Shown one piece after another: positions 1 through 5,035 of a DNA stretch of 5,035 nucleotides. The stretch spans positions 1-5,035 of the forward strand of contig JAIOQC010000096.1 in NCBI GenBank assembly GCA_021413565.1. Reading direction: 5' to 3'. The translations under genes and the position numbers were made by a program. Source of the DNA: Candidatus Nomurabacteria bacterium (lineage in GTDB: Bacteria > Patescibacteriota > Minisyncoccia > Phycocordibacterales > UBA9973). The notes beneath the pieces are model-generated. The model searched no databases. It saw nothing but the letters and a program-made list of their open reading frames with translations, and was not told the origin of the DNA. Numbering within the stretch: position 1 is the first letter of the stretch; every line of letters begins with the position of its first letter.

Positions 1-3000
1 GAGTAGAAGCCTATATTGCCGAGCGTGGGCGAAAAGACAAAGAACCTGGTATTGATAATAAACGCTATCACCTCACACTTCTGGCCCGTAATCTCCAAGG
101 ATACAAGAACCTGATGCGTTTAGTGACAATTGCAAACCTTGAAGGTTACTACTACAAACCAAGAATGGACAAAGAAATCCTCCGAGAATTTCATGAGGGT
201 ATTATTTGCTTATCTGGATGTATGGGTAGCCAACTCTCTCAAGCAGTATTGGCAAATAATCACGAAAGGGCTGAGATGTTAATCCATGAACATCAAGAAA
301 TATTTGGTAAAGAAAATTACTTTTTAGAAATCCATTCACACCCACATATCGAAGGAGACAAAAAACTTCGTGACGGTATTATTGCTCTTGGAAAGAAATT
401 CAACATACCGTGTGTCGCAGCACAAGATTCGCATTATCCATGTCACGATGACCACGAAGCTCACCACACACTACTGCAAGTAAATACTGGTTCAGATGGT
501 ACTGCTGGTAAATTTGAATTCTCTGAGGATGATTTCTCATTAATAGATGAAAAAACTGCTCGTGAATTCTTTAAAGATGCTCCAGAATCTGTTAGTAATA
601 CTAAAATGGTTGCTGATTTGTGTGAAGAATACGATTTGGAATTAGGTAAAGCTTACTTCCCTGATTTTCCAATACCAGAAGGCACAACCGCTGATGCCAT
701 GCTCAAAGAACAAGCCTATGCTGGTTTTGAATTTCGTAAATTACCTCAATCACCTATTTATCTTGAGAGATTAGAATACGAACTTGGTATTATTAAACAA
801 AAAGGATATCCAACATACTTTCTAGTAGTTGGAGATTTGTTGCAATACGCACGCAAAAATGGAATTTTAACAAATATTCGAGGGTCTGTCGCAGGTTCAC
901 TCACTACATATTTATTGGGTATTACAAATGTTGACCCATTAGAATACAAATTGCCTTTCGAACGATTCCTCAACCCTGAGCGTCCATCACTACCTGATAT
1001 TGATATGGACTTTGCCGATAATCGTCGTGATGAAATTATTGGATATGCTAAAGAAAAATACGGAGCAGACAAAGTGGCTCAAATTGGAACTTTTGGAACA
1101 ATGATGGCAAAAGGTTCAGTTCGTGATGTTGCACGCGCACTTGGTTATCCATATACAGTTGGAGACCGCATCTCAAGTATGATTCCATTAGGCTCTCAAG
1201 GCACGGCTATGACTATTGATCACGCCATCAAACTCGTACCAGAACTCAAAGAAGCTTACACAAAAGAAGCCGACACTAAAAAAATAATTGATTTAGCAAA
1301 AAAGATGGAGGGTTGTGTGCGACACATCTCTGTCCATGCTGCTGGAGTGGTGATTGCACCGCGACCACTTTATGAATTCTCTCCAATTCAATTTGACCCC
1401 AAATCAGACAATAAAAGTGGCAATATGATTACTCAGTATGATATGTACAGTATTGAAGATGCTGGATTGCCAAAATTTGATTTCTTGGGTATTCGCAACT
1501 TAGCCATTCTTGCGGATGCAATTAAAATGGTCAAGAAGTTACACAATGTAGATATTGACCTTGACCTTATTCCAATTGACGACAAGAAAACTTTTGAACT
1601 ATTGGCTCGTGGAGAAACAATGGGACTTTTCCAATTAAATGGTTCTGGTATGACTCACTATTTAAAAGAACTCAAGCCGACAACTATTCATGATATCAAT
1701 GCGATGGTGGCACTTTATCGCCCAGGTCCAATTCAATTTATTCCAATGTATATTGAACGCAAACATAATCCAAAACTAATTAAATATTTAGACCCAGCAC
1801 TTGAGCCAATCTTAAAACAAACATATGGTGTGCTAGTTTACCAAGATGACTTGCTCTTAATTGCGATTAATATTGCTGGTTACAGTTGGGGTGAGGCTGA
1901 TAAATTCCGTAAGGCTGTTGGAAAGAAAATTCCAGAAGAAATGGCTCAACAAAAAGACCACTTTATTAATGGTGCTATTGAACACAGTGGTTGGCCACTT
2001 AAAAAGGCCACAGAATTATGGAATCAAATCGAGCCATTCGCGGCTTACGGTTTCAACAAAGCTCACTCTGCGAGTTATGGGCGAGTTGCATATCAGACTG
2101 CTTATATGAAAGCCAACTTCCCTGTTGAATACATGAGTGCCATCATGACCGCTGAATCAGGTGACATAGATAAAGTCGCTGAAATTGTTCATGAGTGTCA
2201 GAAAATGGGTATTAATGTTCTACCACCAAATATCAATGAAAGTTTCGGTGGCTTTACTGTTGTTGTTGGTTCAGAACAAACACAAGGTCGCACAATTCGT
2301 TTTGGATTATATACAACAAAGAATCTAGGCACAGATATTGCAGATGCCATCATTGAGGAACGCAAAAAATCTATCTCAGAAAACTCCAAAACTGGTAATT
2401 TCAAATCACTCGCAGATTTCTTTGAGCGTATCAACCACAAGAACCTAAACAAGAAATCAGTTGAAGCACTAGCCAAATCTGGTGCTATGGATGATTTTGG
2501 AGACCGCAATGATATCATAGGCAACTTAGAAACACTCTTGGCCTTCAACAAAGAAACAAAGACAGTAAGTAATCAAGACTCTCTCTTTGGTAGCATTGGT
2601 GGTATTGAAACAAAATTAGTCTTAAAAGAAATGTCTAAAGCAACGATGCTTGAGAAATTAACTTGGGAAAAAGAACTCCTCGGTCTATATATCTCTGGTC
2701 ACCCACTCGATGCTTATAAAGAAAAGATTGAAAAGTTTGGCACATTAATATCAAAAGTAAAAAAAGATGTGAAAGTCGGCATGAGTGTGACTATCGCTGC
2801 TATTATTGATGATGTAAGAATTATTAATACTAAAAAGGGTGACCGGATGGCTTTTATTAAAATTTCAGACTATACAGGGTCAATTGATGCAGTAATATTT
2901 TCAAGTTTATTTGAAAAACATCGTGAATTCATAACTAATGATGTCATTATCGCATTGCAAGGCAAAGTAACCGAACGCAATGGTGACGGGGATAGTTTGG

Positions 3001-3005
3001 AATGA
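1..3005 (+). CDS. dnaE: DNA polymerase III alpha subunit (5' partial)
   Basis: This is the replicative C-family DNA polymerase. The frame is open from the left edge (first full codon at 3, reading VEAYIA), so the ATG at 114 is internal and roughly 60 N-terminal residues are missing. The N-terminal PHP domain shows metal-site residues in EAY (codon 6-8), H (69-71), CLSGC (second C at 219-221) and DSHY (D 426-428, H 432-434). The palm has PDIDMDF at 993-1013 with catalytic aspartates at 1002-1004 and 1008-1010, and the third aspartate in KFDFLGI at 1479-1481. FNKAHSASYGRVAYQTAYMKA follows in the fingers region. A QDSLF motif (2574-2588) fits the internal sliding-clamp-binding site. GLYISGHPLD and an OB fold (about 2777-2990) finish the protein. 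It stops at TGA 3003-3005, right after GKVTERNG, where homologues usually carry one more strand, so the C-terminus looks about 10 residues short. There is no terminator directly after it. The identification is certain; the C-terminal clipping is inferred. Confidence 0.97.
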   Translation, partial: VEAYIAERGRKDKEPGIDNKRYHLTLLARNLQGYKNLMRLVTIANLEGYYYKPRMDKEILREFHEGIICLSGCMGSQLSQAVLANNHERAEMLIHEHQEIFGKENYFLEIHSHPHIEGDKKLRDGIIALGKKFNIPCVAAQDSHYPCHDDHEAHHTLLQVNTGSDGTAGKFEFSEDDFSLIDEKTAREFFKDAPESVSNTKMVADLCEEYDLELGKAYFPDFPIPEGTTADAMLKEQAYAGFEFRKLPQSPIYLERLEYELGIIKQKGYPTYFLVVGDLLQYARKNGILTNIRGSVAGSLTTYLLGITNVDPLEYKLPFERFLNPERPSLPDIDMDFADNRRDEIIGYAKEKYGADKVAQIGTFGTMMAKGSVRDVARALGYPYTVGDRISSMIPLGSQGTAMTIDHAIKLVPELKEAYTKEADTKKIIDLAKKMEGCVRHISVHAAGVVIAPRPLYEFSPIQFDPKSDNKSGNMITQYDMYSIEDAGLPKFDFLGIRNLAILADAIKMVKKLHNVDIDLDLIPIDDKKTFELLARGETMGLFQLNGSGMTHYLKELKPTTIHDINAMVALYRPGPIQFIPMYIERKHNPKLIKYLDPALEPILKQTYGVLVYQDDLLLIAINIAGYSWGEADKFRKAVGKKIPEEMAQQKDHFINGAIEHSGWPLKKATELWNQIEPFAAYGFNKAHSASYGRVAYQTAYMKANFPVEYMSAIMTAESGDIDKVAEIVHECQKMGINVLPPNINESFGGFTVVVGSEQTQGRTIRFGLYTTKNLGTDIADAIIEERKKSISENSKTGNFKSLADFFERINHKNLNKKSVEALAKSGAMDDFGDRNDIIGNLETLLAFNKETKTVSNQDSLFGSIGGIETKLVLKEMSKATMLEKLTWEKELLGLYISGHPLDAYKEKIEKFGTLISKVKKDVKVGMSVTIAAIIDDVRIINTKKGDRMAFIKISDYTGSIDAVIFSSLFEKHREFITNDVIIALQGKVTERNGDGDSLE

Positions 3006-3504
3006 CAGAATTATACTTTCTCAATATTTGAGTTGTAGTCTTACCGTCATAGTAATGAGCAGATTTAGGATTATTACCACCTAAACTAGTAGATACAATT
3101 TCAATTGAATGATCAATTGATTTGAAACTCATTTTACATGATCCATATCCAAACACACTGTTTGGAACTTTTTTACATGCTTGCTTACCGCCAGTACTTT
3201 CACGCATTGCAATAGCTGGTAGAAGTCTCCAGTCGATATCATTCTTCTCTGCTTCTTTAACGAATTTCATTCCGTAACCTTCTAAAGGTGAATTGATTGA
3301 GGCAAAGTATGAATCTATGGCTTGGGCTTGCTCTTGGCGGAGTTCATCTTCTGGTGTTGTTATCACAGAGACATCTTCCGCTTTACTTATATTTTGGATT
3401 ACAGTTGGTACTGAAATCGTTGGAATTCCGATTAAAGGTGTTGAGAGAGCCAACATAGGCAACGCAACAACCGACTGTAAGAACCGTGTTATTTGTTTAT
3501 TCAT
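2947..3504 (-). CDS. secreted lysozyme-fold / transglycosylase-like protein, probably clipped at its C-terminus
   Basis: This 185-residue protein probably cleaves peptidoglycan outside the cytoplasmic membrane. Residues 1-30 have K3 and R7 followed by a hydrophobic stretch, consistent with a signal peptide or N-terminal anchor. Residues 77-172 resemble the lysozyme-like domain of CPR bacteria: KFVKEAEKNDIDWRLLPAIAMREST, with the likely catalytic glutamate E102 (codon 3199-3201), then FGYGSCKMSFKS, NLGG-like SLGGNNPKSAHYYDGKTT and ILRKYNSVIPNYP. C110 and C123 could form a disulfide after export. Family members usually continue after NYP with a helix resembling DKVMxIM; here the sequence changes to RHHCVRLLCLAMR, which is simply the reverse strand of the dnaE end. 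The ATG at 3502-3504 is the first possible start, because an in-frame stop lies four codons upstream. No clear Shine-Dalgarno sequence is visible. A strong promoter lies about 120 bp upstream. The fold is likely; the exact substrate is unknown. Confidence 0.8.
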   Translation of the reverse strand: MNKQITRFLQSVVALPMLALSTPLIGIPTISVPTVIQNISKAEDVSVITTPEDELRQEQAQAIDSYFASINSPLEGYGMKFVKEAEKNDIDWRLLPAIAMRESTGGKQACKKVPNSVFGYGSCKMSFKSIDHSIEIVSTSLGGNNPKSAHYYDGKTTTQILRKYNSVIPNYPRHHCVRLLCLAMR

Positions 3505-3613
3505 AGTTAGCGATTACGACTCGCCAAACGTTTTGCAGAGATATTCTTTTCGACGAATCAAAAATATATCGTAAACAAAAAAGCCCTTGTATATAATCAA
3601 TAGATGACAACAT
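3497..3613 (-). CDS. possible 38-residue upstream ORF in the lysozyme leader
   Basis: An ATG at 3611-3613 opens a frame of 38 codons (beginning MLSSIDYIQGL, ending WRVVIANYE) that closes with TAA at 3497-3499. The stop overlaps the start of the lysozyme-like gene by 8 nt (ATGAATAA), the geometry of translational coupling. Its ATG lies only about 8 nt after the predicted transcription start, so it would be read almost leaderless; no Shine-Dalgarno sequence is seen. I do not recognise the peptide. An open frame of this length can arise by chance, and the protein has no obvious domain, so this is a weak call made mainly because of its position. Confidence 0.25.
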   Translation of the reverse strand: MLSSIDYIQGLFCLRYIFDSSKRISLQNVWRVVIANYE

Positions 3614-3632
3614 ACTTGGACTCAAATATAAT
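3604..3632 (+). promoter_or_regulatory. plus-strand promoter sharing its -10 with the lysozyme promoter
   Basis: On the plus strand the -35 is ATGACA (3604-3609, five of six consensus bases) and the -10 is a perfect TATAAT (3627-3632), separated by 17 bp. The start would fall near 3639. No protein gene follows in this direction before the terminator at 3691-3719, so its product would be a short RNA. The near-symmetry of the TATAATA segment is enough to give promoter activity both ways, so this could also be incidental transcription. Confidence 0.5.
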
Positions 3633-3656
3633 AGCATAAAGGATAAATAAAGTCAA
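3628..3656 (-). promoter_or_regulatory. sigma-70-type promoter of the lysozyme-like gene
   Basis: On the minus strand the -35 is TTGACT (3651-3656) and the -10 is TATTAT (3628-3633), 17 bp apart. The -10 is preceded by TGC, giving an extended -10 (TGCTATTAT). Transcription would start near 3621, leaving a leader of about 117 nt before the ATG at 3504. This is the best promoter match in the window. Its -10 overlaps that of the opposite-facing promoter. Confidence 0.7.
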
Positions 3657-3719
3657 TAGTTATAACACTAATTTACCTATCGTCAAATGCAAAAAACCCT
3701 TATTATATAAGGGTTTTTT
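3639..3719 (+). ncRNA. candidate small RNA of about 80 nt
   Basis: A consensus-like promoter (3604-3632) predicts a start near 3639, and a perfect intrinsic terminator closes at 3719, which frames a transcript of about 80 nt. No convincing ORF lies inside; the only ATG (3688) gives seven codons. The 3' half is complementary to the 3' end of the secA transcript because both share the terminator. This is an inference from promoter and terminator only; no known RNA family is recognised, and the ends are approximate. Confidence 0.3.
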
Positions 3720-3730
3720 GTGAATTAGTG
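3666..3730. repeat. inverted repeat enclosing the terminator
   Basis: CACTAATTTAC (3666-3676) is complementary to GTGAATTAGTG (3720-3730) over 11 positions with one imperfect pair (T3674/G3722), which is a G-U wobble in plus-strand RNA. The right arm abuts the terminator hairpin directly, while 14 nt separate the left arm from it. The result is a nested, cruciform-capable structure. Its role is unknown. Confidence 0.6.
3691..3719. terminator. bidirectional intrinsic terminator
   Basis: The arms AAAAAACCCTTAT (3691-3703) and ATAAGGGTTTTTT (3707-3719) are perfectly complementary around a 3-nt loop. Each strand therefore reads as a hairpin followed by a run of six T. On the minus strand it would end secA transcription about 170 nt after the stop codon and shield the lysozyme promoter from it. 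On the plus strand it would end the candidate small RNA and any read-through from dnaE. Confidence 0.88.
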
Positions 3731-3768
3731 CTTGACAGACAAGGCTATTGTATTGTCTTATTAGCCTT

Positions 3769-3834
3769 TAAAATAGGGATATTTGCCTATTTTTGACATA
3801 AATATAAATATGTCTTATAAATATCCTTATTTTA
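3769..3834. repeat. 16-bp inverted repeat downstream of secA, with a nested hairpin
   Basis: TAAAATAGGGATATTT (3769-3784) pairs with AAATATCCTTATTTTA (3819-3834), 15 of 16 positions being perfect. The exception (G3776/T3827) is a wobble pair in plus-strand RNA. Inside the 34-nt loop lies a second hairpin, GACATA (3795-3800) with TATGTC (3809-3814). The left arm also has a rival partner: AAAATAGG (3770-3777) can pair perfectly with CCTATTTT (3786-3793), so two exclusive folds exist. In the minus direction it sits in the secA 3' untranslated region. Confidence 0.6.
3793..3821 (+). promoter_or_regulatory. possible plus-strand promoter facing into the secA 3' end
   Basis: TTGACA (3793-3798) and TATAAA (3816-3821) are 17 bp apart, giving 11 of 12 consensus bases. 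The start would be near 3828. Downstream is only a 19-codon frame (ATG 3837, TAG 3894-3896) and then the antisense of secA. The surrounding sequence is AT-rich and forms the loop and arm of an inverted repeat, so a chance match is quite possible. Confidence 0.3.
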
Positions 3835-3890
3835 CAATGATATATGAGATAAATCCCTTACTCGACGGTCATGCAAAAGACTTGCCAGAC

Positions 3891-5035
3891 TTATAGAAAG
3901 TTACAATTTAAATATTCATCTTTACCATGACAATTCTTGAATTTCTTGCCAGAACCACAATGACAGGGGTCATTGCGACCAATTTTTGGCTCTTGCTTGC
4001 TTACACTTGGGCTATTACCACTATCATCTGGTGCACTCAAGATTAGCTCAGGTATTGCTTGTGATAATTGAATTGGTGCTTCTATGCCATCAACATTCAT
4101 AGTTGTAATCAATGAAGCAACTTGCTCCCGAAAGAATGTCTCCATTTCTTTGAACAATCGTAAGCCTTCTTTCTTATACTCAATCAATGGCTCTCTTTGA
4201 CCATAGGCACGCAAATTTACAGACGAACGAGTATATTCCATAGTTTCTAGATGTTCTACCCATAATGAGTCAGTTGTATGTAAAACAATCCGACGAGTTG
4301 TCTCAAAGAATGCTGTATCCCCCACGGCTGCACGCTTCTGTGTGATTGTCTCACTAAGGTCTGGATATGATTTTGTGAGGTCTTCAAGAAAAGCCTCTAA
4401 GTCGTCATAAGTTCCAGTGAGCATTGTCCGACGACGGCCATAGATAATCTTGCGTTGATGATTCAGAACATTATCATATTCTAAAGTGTGCTTACGAGCA
4501 TCAAAGTGGAATCCTTCAATCTTTGCTTGAGCACCCTCGAGAGTACTTGAGATAAATCGATTATCAATTGGCTGATCTTCTGGAATACCAAATCTGCCCA
4601 TCATGCTTTTGATACGGTCTGAACCGAATATACGCATCAAATCATCTTCAAGTGACACAAAGAATTGAGTCGCACCTGGATCTCCTTGGCGACCAGCACG
4701 ACCACGAAGCTGATTATCAATACGACGAGCTTCGTGACGCTCTGTTCCGAGAACAAATAAACCACCAAGAGCCTTAACTTCATCAAAATGCTCCATTTCA
4801 AACGGTACACCACCGAGTTTAATATCAACTCCTCGTCCAGCCATGTTTGTAGCAACAGTTACTGCACTCTTTCGTCCAGCATTCGCGACAATCTCACCTT
4901 CTCTTTCGTGATTCTTTGCGTTGAGAACTGTATGAGGAACACCTGCTTGTGTGAGATATGCAGAGAGCAATTCATTTTTCTCGATAGAGACAGTACCAAT
5001 GAGTACTGGCTGACCAGTACTATGTAATTCTTTGA
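3891..5035 (-). CDS. secA: protein translocase ATPase SecA (C-terminal part; 5' end outside the window)
   Basis: SecA is the motor that pushes preproteins through SecYEG using ATP. The frame enters at the right edge (first full codon 5033-5031) with KELHSTGQPVLIGTVSIEKNELLS, a typical start of nucleotide-binding domain 2. The TTG at 4970 is therefore an internal leucine, not a start. Helicase motif V reads NMAGRGVDIKLGG (GRGVDI at 4821-4838; GRGTDI is more usual). Motif VI reads QLRGRAGRQGDPG (4674-4712). Next come FISSTLEGAQAKIEGFHFDARKHTLEYDNVLNHQRKIIY, a short helical wing (about 4287-4430, near 50 residues against roughly 100 in E. coli), and the two-helix finger TDSLWVEHLETMEYTRSSVNLRAYGQREP. 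A linker leads to the zinc-binding SEC-C tail CHCGSGKKFKNCH (3927-3965; CxC-x8-CH), which normally binds SecB or ribosomes. An extra GKDEYLNCNFL ends the protein at TAA 3891-3893. Transcription probably ends at 3691. Confidence 0.97.
   Translation of the reverse strand, partial: KELHSTGQPVLIGTVSIEKNELLSAYLTQAGVPHTVLNAKNHEREGEIVANAGRKSAVTVATNMAGRGVDIKLGGVPFEMEHFDEVKALGGLFVLGTERHEARRIDNQLRGRAGRQGDPGATQFFVSLEDDLMRIFGSDRIKSMMGRFGIPEDQPIDNRFISSTLEGAQAKIEGFHFDARKHTLEYDNVLNHQRKIIYGRRRTMLTGTYDDLEAFLEDLTKSYPDLSETITQKRAAVGDTAFFETTRRIVLHTTDSLWVEHLETMEYTRSSVNLRAYGQREPLIEYKKEGLRLFKEMETFFREQVASLITTMNVDGIEAPIQLSQAIPELILSAPDDSGNSPSVSKQEPKIGRNDPCHCGSGKKFKNCHGKDEYLNCNFL

Larger units (their letters stand above)
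3505..3890. other. AT-rich intergenic region between the lysozyme-like gene and secA
   Basis: This 386-bp stretch carries no recognisable long gene. From left to right it holds the lysozyme leader with a possible upstream ORF, the divergent promoter pair (3604-3656), the bidirectional terminator inside a larger inverted repeat (3666-3730), small stems AGACAA/TTGTCT (3737-3742 with 3753-3758) and AAGGCTA/TAGCCTT (3741-3747 with 3762-3768) that compete with each other, the 16-bp inverted repeat (3769-3834), and a possible plus-strand promoter. No tRNA, CRISPR array or transposase remnant was seen. Confidence 0.8.

Noticed and set aside
114..116. ATG as the start of dnaE
   Set aside because: The frame stays open to the left edge and encodes conserved PHP sequence (VEAYIA, HLTLLARN, GYKNL), so this Met is internal.
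758..1072. Minus-strand open frame inside dnaE (also 2198-2551 minus and 1861-2109 plus)
   Set aside because: All lie within conserved dnaE coding sequence and encode low-quality sequence without domains or ribosome binding sites.
3003..3038. TGA read-through or recoding as glycine, extending dnaE by QNYTFSIFEL to the next stop at 3036-3038
   Set aside because: The extension is antisense to the conserved end of the lysozyme-like gene, does not look like a DnaE tail, and no other in-frame TGA occurs in about 1000 dnaE codons, so a TGA-glycine code is unlikely.
3523..3536. Near-palindrome GCCAAACGTTTTGC as a possible operator
   Set aside because: It is short, has a mismatch, lies well downstream of the promoter inside the leader, and no regulator gene is nearby.
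3293..3574. Plus-strand open frame of 93 codons
   Set aside because: It is mostly the reverse strand of the lysozyme-like gene, which has a recognisable fold and its own promoter; the translated product resembles nothing.
3577..3596. Direct imperfect copy of the terminator left arm (AAAAAAGCCCTTGTATATAA compared with 3691-3710)
   Set aside because: The copy has no complementary second arm, so it cannot form a terminator; in such AT-rich sequence the similarity may be accidental.
3510..3602. Plus-strand frame containing RLAKRFAEIFF, resembling a protein fragment
   Set aside because: It has a stop just upstream, no start codon and only about 30 codons, and lies in the lysozyme leader; probably chance.
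3666..3834. MITE or other small mobile element suggested by the inverted repeats
   Set aside because: The repeats are separate nested hairpins without matching outer ends or a visible target-site duplication; the central one is explained as a terminator.
4968..4970. TTG as the start of secA
   Set aside because: Conserved SecA sequence (GQPVLIGTVSIEKNELLS) continues in frame to the window edge, so this is an internal leucine codon.
4637..5027. Open frames overlapping secA (4637-4855 minus in another frame, 4788-5027 plus)
   Set aside because: They are shadows of conserved SecA motifs V and VI and nearby sequence.

Overview
The window is AT-rich bacterial DNA, most likely from a Patescibacteria (CPR) genome of the Parcubacteria type. 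This placement rests on recalled protein features, not a search. The DnaE carries an unusual glycine-loop version (TNIRGSVAGSL) with a CPR-like core. The SecA has a very short helical wing and a finger reading MEYTRSSVNLRAYGQREP. The third gene is a small exported lysozyme-fold protein with two cysteines. TGA, TAA and TAG behave as ordinary stops, so the glycine-TGA code of Gracilibacteria and Absconditabacteria is unlikely.

Layout: positions 1-3005 (+) hold the DNA polymerase III alpha subunit gene dnaE, whose first codons lie before the window. It meets a small secreted lysozyme-like gene (2947-3504, -) tail to tail with a 59-bp overlap, and both proteins look clipped at this meeting point. 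Positions 3505-3890 are a strongly AT-rich intergenic region packed with signals: two divergent promoters sharing one -10 segment, a perfect bidirectional intrinsic terminator, a possible roughly 80-nt plus-strand RNA between them, a possible 38-residue upstream ORF in the lysozyme leader, and several nested inverted repeats. Positions 3891-5035 (-) hold the C-terminal third of secA, complete to its zinc-binding tail and running off the right edge.

How it fits together: dnaE is core replication and secA is core protein export. The lysozyme-like protein has a hydrophobic N-terminus and would be a plausible SecA/SecYEG client. It has its own strong promoter and is separated from secA by the terminator. 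The terminator can stop secA transcription (-) and also any dnaE read-through or small RNA (+). I found no CRISPR array, tRNA, rRNA, insertion sequence or defence system. The points most worth a second look are the clipped dnaE/lysozyme joint and the structured intergenic region.
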